In this document: positions 10,341-21,000 of the stretch, piece by piece
Layout of the letters: every line of letters starts with the position of its first letter
Position numbering within the stretch: position 1 is the first letter of the stretch
From: Desmodesmus armatus
Lineage: Eukaryota; Chlorophyta; Chlorophyceae; Sphaeropleales; Scenedesmaceae
DNA: 64,000 bases
Reading direction: 5' to 3'
NCBI GenBank assembly: GCA_007449985.2
Contig: VIIQ02000029.1
Coordinates: forward strand, 274,001 to 338,000
Notes under the pieces: model-generated
Told to the model about the DNA's origin: nothing
Database searches by the model: none
The model's input: the letters and a program-made list of their open reading frames with translations, nothing else
Program-made: the position numbers and the translations under genes

Positions 10341-13300
10341 AGCCGCCACTGCTGCCGGCTGCTGCTGCAGCTGCTGTGTGAAGGGCAGCGGCCCTGTTGG
10401 CTCGTCCAGTAGGAAGGTCACGATGAGGCCTCCATTGCCTGACAGAGTATAGAGCTGCTTCATCTGTTCCAGCACCTCCCTGACACTCCGCCACCACCGC
10501 CATCTGCAGAGGAACAGCAGCAGCAGCGATAAGACCAGCTGGCGTGCATGTGCGTCCAGTCTACGCGCAAGGCTACTGCCCGTGTGATGGGAGACAGTTC
10601 CTTCTGGGGGTGCACACTGGCTGATGACGGAGTGTACAGTGCATGCCTGCAAGTGGGGCCCAGGCAGCTGCATTGCCAGTCGTCCAGCTGCCATGCTGCA
10701 GCCCGTTCTGCCGCTCACTGTAAGCTTGGCCTCCTGTTGCTCCGCCAACGTCACAAACCGCTCACAACCCACTTCAAAGATGCACAAGCTGGGCAAAAGC
10801 AAGATATGAACAGCAGGTTATAGATACTCACCAGTCTCACCCACCTGCTGCATCAGGTGCCACAGCAGGTTATAGATACTCCCCAGTCTCACCCACCTGC
10901 TGCATCAGGTGCCACAGCAGGTTATAGATACTCCCCAGTCTCACCCACCTGCTGCATCAGGTGCCACAGCAGGTTATAGATACTCCCCAGTCTCACCCAC
11001 CTGCTGCATCAGGTGCCACAGCAGGTTATAGATACTCCCCAGTCTCACCCACCTGCTGCATCAGGTGCCACAGCAGGTTATAGATACTCCCCAGTCTCAC
11101 CCACCTGCTGCATCAGGTGCCACAGCAGGTTATAGATACTCCCCAGTCTCACCCACCTGCTGCATCAGGTGCCTCAGTCCACGCTGTAGTGCACAGGCGG
11201 TACAGCTGCTGGTGGTTGAGAGCGGGACAGACATGGTCTGTCAGGTCCTCCAGCGACAGGGCACCCTTGCTGTCCAGCACCAGGAACTGCAGAGCCTGAG
11301 TTGGGGAACAACAGCATGAGCGAGTGGAAGCAGCAGCACACAAAGTGATTGAACTGCACAGTGGAAGGTGTGACAAGCTTGTAAGCAACCACCCTTGCTG
11401 TCCAACACCAGAAACTGCAGAGCCTGAAGGTAGGATGGAAAGGAGTGCACAAAGGGAGCAGCAACAGCACACAGGGTCATGACACGCACTGCGGTGTTGG
11501 GTGACAGGACACTCTTGCTGTCAAGCGCCAAGAACCGCAGAGCCTGCTATGCAGGAAGGAAAAAAGAGGCCCATACAAGCGGCAATGATGCCACGCATAT
11601 TCTACTTGCATCCTGAGGTATCTACTAGCAAATTCAACACAACCACTTGCAGTCTTCTGCAGTTGGTACCAGGTGTAAGTAAGGGAGCAGACCAGCCACC
11701 CCCTGCCGCACGTGCGCCAGCGCATTCCAAGCCTCTGGCCCCAGCTCCGGCTGCTCCCCTGGCGCCCCTGGCTGCTCCTGCTGCTGCCGCTGCAACCGCC
11801 ACCAGTGCTGCTGCTGCTGCTGCTTGTGAGGCTGCCAGCTGTCGAACTCCCCAGTATCTGCCGGCACCTGCTCCCAACCGCCATCCTCCTCTACCACCGC
11901 AGGCTGCCCACACCCAGCCCCCCACCACTGCCATCACCACCAGGAGGGTCAACCACCGCACTGCTGCTGCCGCTGCCGCCCAGTTTGCTTGCACCAGCAG
12001 CCGCCACAGCTGTCGCACTGCTGCTGCTGCCGCCCAGTTTGCTTGCAGCAGAGGCCTCAACAGGGGTCTGGCTGTTGAAGCTGCCGCTGTTGCTGCTGAT
12101 GCTGATGCCGCCGGTGTGTATGCTGCCGGCCCAGTCACTGCGTGAGGCTGGTGGCTACTGCGGCCGCTGTGGTGAGAGGCCGACTGTTCTGCTACGATCC
12201 AGGTGTCCAGCTGCTTCAGGCCGCGCAGGGCGTAGCGCGCATTGCTCACGCTGCAGCACTCTGGCCGCAGCAGGAGCTGGTTGAACAGCTGGCAGTTGAC
12301 AAACTCCAGCACCTGACAGCCACGCACATGGCATGGCATAGCACAGGACGACACGATCCAGCATGGCACAGCACATATGAGACAGGTTGTGTAAGCACAT
12401 GTACAGAAGGCATGTGGGAGCAATGCTTTGTGTACGTCATAGAACTGTGCACTAATGCCACCAAGAGTTCAGTGGTGCTTCACTGGGACATACCCAGGTG
12501 ACCATGACCCACCCCAACGGACTTGCTGCTGTACTTGACTGGTCAGTAGGTGGGAACCAACCAGTAGGAGCAACATCTATTTTGTAGCACCCCTACAAGT
12601 CAATCAGTCATGACATGTTTGCTGAACAGCACCCATTCAGTACAGGGACCAAACAGTGGTTTGCAGCATATGACGGATGGGTGTCACCATCAACCTTCAT
12701 TCGCATATACATGCCTTCTCTCCCTCCCTCCCTCCCTCACTCACACATCCACCCACCCATACAACAACTCCCTGATCCACCTGTTGCATGAGTGTGGCTC
12801 TGAGGGCCCTGGGCACATGGGCAGACATGCCTTCTCACTCGCTTGCTCACTCACTCACTCACTCACTCACTCACGCACTCACTCACTCACTCAATCATCC
12901 TTTTCCCCTCTACTTACTCCCCAACCCACCTGCTGCATGAGTGTGGCTCTGAGGGCCCTGGGCACATGGGCAGACCTGAGCGCCACGAGGGCAGCATGCA
13001 GCACACCAACCAGCTCACTCCAGCTGCACAACACAGCACAGCAACGGCGCGGCAGCAAATGAGCGCACATGAGGTGGAGCCTGTGGAAAGTGACATAAAG
13101 AATCTGTGCACCTGAGTCACAGAGCACATGCACGCTCTTTGCAGAGTACCCACTGTCGACTGGTGGCAAATTATTGCTCCGCTGCCGACAACCACACGTC
13201 CCAGCAACTTGGGTACCTCAAATGCTTGCATGGCGAAAGCAAGACAACCTGTTTGGGGGGAAAAACGACAGCCTTCTGGCGCCAGTTGCCAGCTCCTCAA

Positions 13301-16300
13301 TACAAAGTGATGCGGACACCTTGTTATGCCTGTCTGTCACCACCAAGTGCTGCGGCCTGTCAAGGCAGTGTCACCGACCCTACCCCATTGCCCCTTCCTC
13401 CCTCTGTCCCCCTCCTGCTTCCCGATCGCGTCCAATTTCCCCCTCCACATTGCCCTCCCACCTGCCCCCATATCCTTGTCCTACCTCCTGTAATTCATCA
13501 GTTCAGCCTCGGCATGTGCAGCACTCTCAGCCGTGCTGCCTGCAACAGCAGCACCCCCTGCATTCGGACTCAGTGGCTGCTCGTCGCTGCTGTCCCCAAC
13601 TGCCGCCGTCATAACGTTATTTTCGGGCGAAATGCAGTCGGCGAGCAGCGGCGTCAGCCTCCGCTTCAGCTGGTCCCTGAGGAGGCTGTAGGAGTGCTGC
13701 ACTAGCTGATCTAGGCATAGCAGGAAGCCATCAAACGGTGCTGCCGCATGCAGACCACCACTACCCCCACCCTCAGCACCAGCAGCAGCAGCAGCTGAGG
13801 ACTCAGCGGCAGTCGCAGCAGCTGCATCTGCAGCCTTTGCAGTTCCTCCCTGCTCTGCTGCTGTGTGTGCTGCTGTAGCGGGGTCTGCTGAGTGTGCTGG
13901 AGGTACAGTACTGCTGCTGCTGCTGCCACCTGACTGGGCCATGTCTGGGTGCTCTGCTGAGCCAGGTGCCATGTGGCTGCTGCTGCTGCTGGGTATGGCG
14001 CCGGCGCCTGCTGCTGTTGCTGCTGAGTCGTCAGAGCGCTGAAGCCCCAACCGCCAAGCTTCAGCTTGCCAAGGGCCTGCAGACAAGCAACAGTACATTG
14101 CAGAAAGGCGTCAACTCCGTGCCGTTTGGTCTGGGTGCTGGGCCCCTCCTAGGAGAAGGGTGTCAGGCATGCCTCATGGGTGAGGCTTTGCTTTGGCTTC
14201 CGGGAATTGGATGTGCCAAAGTGCTGTGTGTGTGGCCAGCCGGTGGGAGTCCCCGCCGCCCCCCCCCCCATAACCCAAGGAGTACAAGAGTGGCACATGC
14301 ATGTTGTGCTGAGCAACAGCCGTAACTGGGTTTGGTTCACATCATGTCAAAGGCGTGCCAAATGATGTGGTTGCATCAAGTTGAATGCCTGCGCACGACA
14401 GGCTTTCAATATGATGCAACCACATCACTTGGCACACCCATGACATGGTGTCACCCACGTGCGAGTCTCAAAAGGCAGCTGTCCGTTGTCCATATGCTGC
14501 TGCTTGCAAGCTTTCTTAGCCCAACATACGTCAACCAGGCATATTGCTGGGTGGCTGAGCGGGTCTCTAATGACTGGCTTCCTGGCTGTTGTAATTCCAA
14601 CAGGTTGCTGAGCTGCTGGAACAGCTAGCTGACTGTTCGCACAGCTCAGCAACCCGTTTTACCATCAACCAGCCAAGCAGCCACTCATGAGCGATCTGCT
14701 CAGCAACCGCAATCAGGCAATGGCTATCGCCTCAATCAGCTGCGCAGGTTTATGAAACAACAGCTGCAGGGTTCTGAAAGGAGGGTGTAGGAAAAGCAGG
14801 GAGAAGAAACATTTCCCCTAAACATCCCTCACAACTGCCTCATTGCTGCTTCTGAGAGCTGGCATGCGGCCACCACGATCCAGTACCACCACATGCACCT
14901 GCAGGCCGGGTCCCATGTGAGTGACACCCTGCTGTCATGTAGCTGCCAGATGTCAGTGACTTTTTTGCGTGCTGCTGCCACCAGCAGCAGTGTGGCTCAT
15001 TAAAACACCCACCTTCAGCGTGATGCTAACTCAGCACATGCTGCTAGGCAGCACACTTTCAGTAACTATGCGACACGCCTCCCCCCCCCCCCACACCTCC
15101 CTAAGCTGCCCCCATAGCTGCCCTGAAAGGCATCCCCCGTCAGCCCCTTTGCAGACAGCCATGCCGCACCTGCAGGCCGGGTCCCATATGAGCAACACTC
15201 TGCTGCCAGGTAGCCGACACCTTCTTGCGTGCTGCTGCCACCACCTCCGCAGCAGTGTGCAGCTGCCGCGGTGCTGAGCGCTGTGCTGCTGCCGCTGCTG
15301 CCAGCTGGGGGTGTCCAGCCTTCAGCAGTACGCAGTACAACACTGCACACAGGGTCAGGCTGTGGAGAGGTACGCAGGCGGACAGCAGACAGTCAGAGGG
15401 GAGAACAGGGTCAGTCAAGGGGTTGGTACTAGCAAGTTGGTGGGCTGCGGGGGTGTCCAGCCTTCAGCAGTACGCAATACAGCACTGCACACAGGGTCAG
15501 GCTAGGGGCGCAGGACAGGCAGCACAAAAGGGAACAGAAAGGCGAATTCAGTCGGGCACATGCTTGTGGACGCAATGGGGGTCCAAGGTGTACCGGCATT
15601 GTTGAAAGGAAGATATAGGATGTCCCTCAGCTGCAGCACAGCTGCACTGTCTTGTAGCCCTGTGTCCAAAGGGCGCACCAAGGAGAGAGACATTTCAGTG
15701 CCAGTGCACAGTGGCTGGGTGGGTTGCTGCATCGCCCTAGTTGGCACAAGTTCGCCAGCGTGCCGACCTGTTGCCAAAAACCGATAAGCAGTCTCAACAG
15801 CCAAGCACCAGCCACCAAGACGCCGCACCTGTCTGCCACATCGCACTGCAGTCCTGCCTAACTGAAAGTGTGACGACGGGGCTAGCAATATGGATCACCC
15901 CACTAATACGACCTCTGCTGAGCTGCTGCTGCTGCTGCTGCTGATCGCCCTTGCTGCAAAGCAGACACATCCACCACAGCTGCCTCACCTGTTTGCCACA
16001 TGGCACTGCAGCCCTGCCACATCTGCTGGTGCTGAGGCATCCTCCAGGTCAAGCTGTGACTGCAACACAGCAGCCAGCTGCTCCAGGAAAGGGCACTGCT
16101 CCGTCTGGTGCAGCAGACCCCAGTGCAGCAGACACCTGGCATAACACCGCCACCAGCAGCGACAGCAACGACAGCAGCAGGAACACCAGCCACGGGTGCA
16201 GCAGCAGCACAAGTAGGAAGTTGTGAACAAAGATGCTGGTTGGATGGACATTGGATCTATAAGGAAAGCCATGTAGGTAGGTCAAGCGTGTGGCAGCTGC

Positions 16301-17724
16301 TGATGTATAGCTTGTTGCACTGGCACTGCATGCTGCTCTGATCAGGCTCTGTGCCTCACATCCACCCACTCAACACTGCCAGACCGCCCTGGATCCAGCA
16401 TCTACTTCACTGATTTTGTCCAGTTGCACGACCTGGACCTGGTTTGCATGGTTTTGGCCATGACCATGTACCCCTATGCAAGCAGACCCCTAGCTGACAA
16501 GCAGTCCGGCAGCAACCAGCGTAGTGTCTTCAAGTGCCAAGTGGCTTTTGCACCACTCCAGACCGCACTCAAAAATGGCTGATTTTTTTTTTCAAAATGG
16601 CTGATTGACCCTAAGCCATGTCATTTCGTGCTGTGGCCCACTGTTGATCCTACCCTGTGTAAGCAATGAAGGGCGCACCTGTAGAGCAGCACAGCAGCAA
16701 CCGGCCTGCCCTTGTCAAAGCCAAGGTGCCCCCGCTGCAGCACGCACAGCACCTGTGAGGCAGCATGGAACACAGGCAGGCAATGACTGTTGACCCAACA
16801 TCAGCAACTCTTGTATCAGTATCCAAAGCATAGGGATGATGTAAGACGCTGCTGAAAATTGGCACATGGGTCAGCTGCTGGCTTCATATCCTACTGCTGG
16901 CCTCAGGCTGTGTCGAACCCCTCAACTGCCAACCAGCAAGTTCCTTGGCAGTGCAACAGCAGCAGCAGTAGAAGGAATCAACGAGGAAGCTGCACCACTG
17001 GCTGTACCTGGTGTTGCTCCATCTTCCGCCCCAGCTGGTGCAGTGTGGCCTGCCGCAGCAGCAGCCCCTCCAGCACCTCCTCAGCTGCAGCGATAGCCTC
17101 AGCATTGTCTGACAGCTGACCCAATAGGCTGGTCAGGTCCTGGGGCTGGAGCCTGCTGTGCCGGGACTGCTGAGGCTGCTGCTGCTGCTGCTCGGCAAGA
17201 CTGCTGGTGCCCTGCTGGCTGCTGTGATCTGACTGCTGAGGGTGCTGCTGCTCCTCGTGATTGCTGAAGTCCCACTGACTGTGCAGGCCCTGTGTGGCGG
17301 GGTCCTGCTGCGGGGCCTGCAACGGTTGCTGCTCGTGCTGGGGTGTCTTTGTGGGAGGCGGGGTGGGGTCCTTGGACTGTTTTTCAGGCCCTGCTGGGGC
17401 TGTGGAGCTTGCATGCTGCTGCTGCTGTGGTGCCTGCGGCTTTTCCGGAGCTGACTGTGTGCTTTGCCCCGCACCTGAGCTGCCACTTGCGGTGTCCGCC
17501 TTGCCGAGCTGCTGATGATGACTCAAAATAGCTGGCTTGGTGTGGTGTTGCTGCTCGGACTCTGCAAAGCCTGCTGCTGGAGGTTGTGTGCTCACAACTG
17601 CAGTTGAAGCAGTTGCACCAGCCTGCGAGTGCTGTGAGTCTCCACCGAACGGCACAGAGTCTTCATCACCTAAGCTGAAAGCGTCTGGTGGTGCAGGAGG
17701 TGGCAGATCCATAGTGGAGTCCAT
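10152..17724 (-). CDS. motorless myosin XI-type globular tail (DIL domain) protein
   Basis: Exons read on the minus strand: 17724-17008, 16752-16679, 16135-15989, 15359-15221, 14076-13485, 13023-12930, 12312 to about 11950, about 11903-11700, 11295-11153, 10503-10152. The ATG at 17724 opens a Pro/Gln/Ser-rich N terminus of about 200 residues and a short helical segment. Class XI myosin tail landmarks then follow in order: LGFDKGRPVAAVLLY-R-CLLHW, LTLCAVLYCVLLKAG, YSLLRDQLKRRLTPLLADCI, WSELVGVLHAALVAL, CQLFNQLLLRPECCSVSNAR, AWNALAHVRQG, LQFLVLDSKGALSLEDL, ALNHQQLYRLCTTAW and FLLDEPTGPLPF. Myosin XI tails bind organelle or vesicle cargo receptors. No motor, IQ motifs or long coiled coil is present, and the next gene upstream is divergent. 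It could be a cargo adaptor or a competitor of myosin XI (inference). Two junctions are unresolved: between 15221 and 14076 (an exon or phase is missing), and around 11950. Confidence 0.8.
10809..11172 (-). repeat. seven-copy 52-bp minisatellite carrying exon edge and splice donor
   Basis: Seven direct copies of 52 bp fill exactly 364 bp. On the minus strand each unit is the last bases of the DIL-gene exon (GCACCTGATGCAGCAG) followed by the donor context GTGGGTGAGACTGG and intron sequence. The copy at the exon border (highest coordinates) is the functional edge; the lowest copy is slightly diverged. Retaining a unit would bring an immediate in-frame TGA. Confidence 0.9.
11390..11545 (-). repeat. 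two ghost copies of the 5' edge of the DIL exon at 11295
   Basis: On the minus strand, 11423 down to about 11390 and 11543 down to about 11510 repeat the exon start GCTCTGCAGTTCCTGGTG, each preceded by a CAG acceptor. The first ghost still encodes ALQFLVLDSKG with synonymous changes; the second encodes ALRFLALDSKS. Confidence 0.8.
12780..12829 (-). repeat. ghost copy of the 3' edge of the DIL exon at 13023-12930
   Basis: About 50 nt is nearly identical to the exon end at 12930-12978 and also carries a GT donor (CAACAG|GTGG). It lies 150 bp inside the following intron, beyond an (ACTC)n tract. Confidence 0.8.
12847..12896. repeat. (ACTC)n microsatellite
   Basis: About twelve ACTC units with one GCAC interruption, between the real exon edge and its ghost copy. 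Confidence 0.9.
14340..14450. repeat. long intronic hairpin (52-bp arms, 7-nt loop)
   Basis: 14340-14391 pairs with 14399-14450 with roughly eight mismatches. The best-paired core contains TGATGTGGTTGCATCA. It lies in an intron of the DIL gene. It could be a MITE, or a microRNA-type precursor as known from green algae; neither is proven. Confidence 0.75.
14880..15250 (-). repeat. duplicated exon-edge block in the DIL gene
   Basis: The stretch around 15162-15250 (exon edge AARKK plus downstream intron to GGACCCGGCCTGCAG) is repeated at about 14897-14995. The ghost has AAAAAAGTCACTG in place of the exon's AAGAAGGTGTCGG, so its donor is weakened. Confidence 0.7.
15453..15503 (-). repeat. ghost copy of the 5' edge of the DIL exon at 15359
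   Basis: On the minus strand a CCTAG acceptor is followed by the same frame as the real exon (SLTLCAVLYCVLLKAGHP). The differences I see between ghost and exon in the coding part are synonymous. Confidence 0.8.
15829..15860 (-). repeat. probable ghost of the 3' edge of the DIL exon ending at 15989
   Basis: On the minus strand, GGACTGCAGTGCGATGTGGC followed by AGACAG|GTGCGG mirrors the true exon end GGGCTGCAGTGCCATGTGGC followed by AAACAG|GTGAGG. Confidence 0.65.
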
Positions 17725-18070
17725 GTTGGTTTCGCACGACAGGATCCCGACTGTGCCAGCCAGAACCGTATGGTGGTGTCGGGCGCAGCTGATCAGAGAC
17801 TTTTGGTACTTGATAAAAGTTTTGAAAAGCTGTGCCTGACTGGGAGACTAGCTGTAACTCCAAAGTCCTGGGGTCTAGAAACCTGCGGTGCATTGTGGTG
17901 AGGTGGGCATCCTGTGTGGGCGCATTCAATCGGTGTTCACCCTGCAGTTTTGGTGCTGCTCCCTGCTGCAGCCCTCACCGCATTGTCTCCGAAATTTCTT
18001 TCAGTTTCGTCCCAAGTGATCTCCCTGACTCTTTATCTTAAAGATATTGGCCTTTCCCTGGAATCATCAC
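17725..18070. promoter_or_regulatory. shared divergent 5' region of the DIL and PHT4 genes
   Basis: Only 346 bp separate the two proposed start codons, which face away from each other, so both promoters must lie in or overlap this interval. I see no unambiguous TATA box. Confidence 0.5.
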
Positions 18071-21000
18071 ATGCAGTTCAGCGCCCAGCAGGGCATTCGG
18101 CTCCACAGGCCGCGAGCTTCCTGGTTCAACCCCCTGCCTAGTGCCCATTCTGGTCGGATCGCCAGCCAATCATGCAGGATTGGCGCGTTTAGGGAGGTTA
18201 AGGGGCTTGGTCTTAGCAGCCTCGCACCTGGGGCCCGTGTAGCGCTATCGAGAAGCGCAAGATCATCATCAGGGCAAGACAAGCGGTGGCAGGTAGCAGC
18301 GGGGCCCCCAGCCTTCCCTGAGCCTGATGCAGGTGCTATAGTTGGCGTTCAAGAAACCCAACCGTCTCCAGCAGATGGCAGCCCCGACAGCCTGGCCAGC
18401 AACGGAGTCAAGCCCAGCAACGGTGCAGTTCCTGCAAATGGAGCAGTCAGCCCCGCAGCAGCTGCGGTTCCAGCAGTGGAGGCAGGAGGGGTGGCACACC
18501 GTTGGAAGATTGTGCTCATGATGGCCATGGCATTCGTGCTCTGCAACATGGACAAGGTGGGCGCGAGCTTGTCAGCAGCACCACCAGCAGTACCGATTGT
18601 GCACCATCAGCAGCACAATGGTTGTGCTGGGAAGCTTGTTGATCGCTGTTTCTGCGGCAAGCAGTCTGTGCTTGACCAGCAGTGCAGCTCAGCAGCTGTG
18701 CCACAACAGCCAGGCGCCGACACACATCATCTGGGCTGCCATGTGGCAGTCAGTGGACTGATTGGCTCATTCGAAACCTGCACACAGCACCACCGTGTTG
18801 CACAAACCGCACACTCCTCACAAGTCGCACACCCATTGCCTCCTCATGAGCCTGCTTGCCCTGCCAGCATTTGCCAACACCACAGCTGATCTGAGTTCGG
18901 CACTCGCACACCAATTACCACTCAGCTGCCCTGCCACGCCACACCTTTCTTACGCTGTGCTGCACGCTTCTCTTCTCCTGCTCTGCTGCTGCCGGCTGTC
19001 CTCTTTCTGCTGCTGTCCATGTGCTGCTGCACAGGTCAACATGTCAGTGGCAGTGATTCCCATGGCCAGGGATCTGGGCTGGTCTGCCACTGATCGTGGC
19101 CTTGTGTCCAGCTCTTTCTTCTGGGGTTACTCACTCACACAGGTGCCTGCAGGCTACATCTCAACCAAGTGAGTGACCAACAATAACAGATTTAGTAACT
19201 ATTTCGGTGCACAACAGTAATGGTGAAGCCTGCAGCTGTCAGGTTCCACTGCAGCTGTTTGGTCAGAGCAGTACTGAGCCACTGCAGCTGCAGCTTTTGG
19301 TGCTGTGCTTGGACGCTTGCAAGCCACAGTCTCAGCCTCCCAGCAGTTGGCCACCATTCTGGTATCATCGCCCGTTATTTCTGCGGACTCCCTGCCGACC
19401 TTTTGCTGAACCGCTGCTGTGTGCTTGCTCCCTGCCAGGATCGGTGGTGCCAAGGTGTTGATGGCTGGAGTGGCGCTGTGGTCATTTGGTACACTCATCG
19501 CACCACCGGCAGCACACCTAGGCATCTGGGCACTCTGTGCCACACGGGTGCTGGTAAGCACGTCGCCGATCCCCATGCTGCAGCACCTTCCCGCTACTGC
19601 AGCCGTTTGCATGCCAGTAGGCCTGACTGGCACATAATTTTGTTGGCCGCTTGTGATCGCAGTAGGCATGGCAGCTGGGTGTCTATCATTCTTGCTGTTG
19701 TGCTGACAGTCTCTCTGTTCTGGCTGGTGCATGCAGGTTGGCTTGGGTGAGGGCTTTGCACCAAGTGCGGCCACAAGTGTGCTGGCATGGCAGGTGAGGG
19801 AGCTCTGCAGAGCAGGAGTCACACGGAGTGTTGCAGACTGATTTTGCCATAGAGGACAGCATGCCTTCCATCTTGTGTCCAGCAGTCATCACGGAGCAAT
19901 TGCTTGGCAATTCAGGCTCAAGCCACGACAGCCTCGCCCTTTTGCAGACTGGTTATGCTCACTTCCAGTGCGCTTGCTCACTCCAAGCAAGTGTGCATGC
20001 GTATGCTCAAATTCACCCCCTGCTCAACATACACAACACTGTGTAAGGCAGCAACGTTGGAACGACTGCCTGTTGCTGTGCTTGCTGCAGGTGCCCTCCA
20101 CGGAGCGCTCTCGTGCCGTGACTACTGTGTGGGGTGGTCTGGACGTTGGCAGTGCTGTAGGCTTGCTGCTGTCTGGCCCCCTGATCCGCATGTACGGCTG
20201 GCCCTCTGTGTTCTACCTGTTTGCTGTGCTGGGAGGCATATGGTGCCTGCTGTGGCCCTTGGTGCGGCCAAGCATGCAGGTGAGCTAGCCAGCCTGGAAT
20301 GTCAAGATCGGATGTATGTTGAGAACACTGGACTTACAACTGGCTATCTCAGCTCAACTGAGCAAGATGTGTGTGTGGCGGGCACGGACTGCTTGTGTGC
20401 AGGCAATGTTGTTCGTGTGTTTGTGGTGGGCGTGCTGGGCTGCATTTGAGGTGATAACCCCCCAACAGTGGGTTACAGTCAAGGACACATGGCGAAAAGC
20501 CCAAATATCCATGCCTGTTGCCTGCCTGCATATATGGATGTGCAGGACCCCCTCATGAAGGCTCAGTCTCAGGCCGCAGCTACTTCTGGCGTGGTGCGTG
20601 TGCCGCACATGCCATCGGGTGCTGACGTCAGCAGCAGCGCAGCAGCTTCAGAGGCGCTCACTGACACACGTAGTGTAGCAGGTGGGACCACACTCGCATG
20701 CGCGCGTCCTTTGGATGTTGGAAGTGCATCCAAAATTACTGTCAATTTCATGATGGGGTTGGGCCTGGGAGCACACTTCGCATCTGGAGGGGCAAATATC
20801 TGGGCAGCATGCGCGCATGGAAAGGGCACCGGAGGGATGGGTCAGGCACATGTACACCAGTACACCAGCAGCTGTTGGGTGTGCAGTACTGGTTTGAGAG
20901 CCGCGTGTTGGCTGGTGCATGGGATGACTGATCATTGCAGCTGCTGGACATACTGCACGCATGTTGGGCACGCATGCTGAGCACTCAACAGATGCTAATT

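Noticed and set aside
10809..11172. Regular direct repeats that might look like a CRISPR array
   Set aside because: The 52-bp units are contiguous with no spacers, and the unit contains exon sequence of the DIL gene in a eukaryotic genome.
17725..18070. Hidden myosin motor exons upstream of the DIL gene
   Set aside because: The interval is only 346 bp and is followed by the divergent PHT4 gene; no P-loop (GESGAGKT-like) sequence is present.
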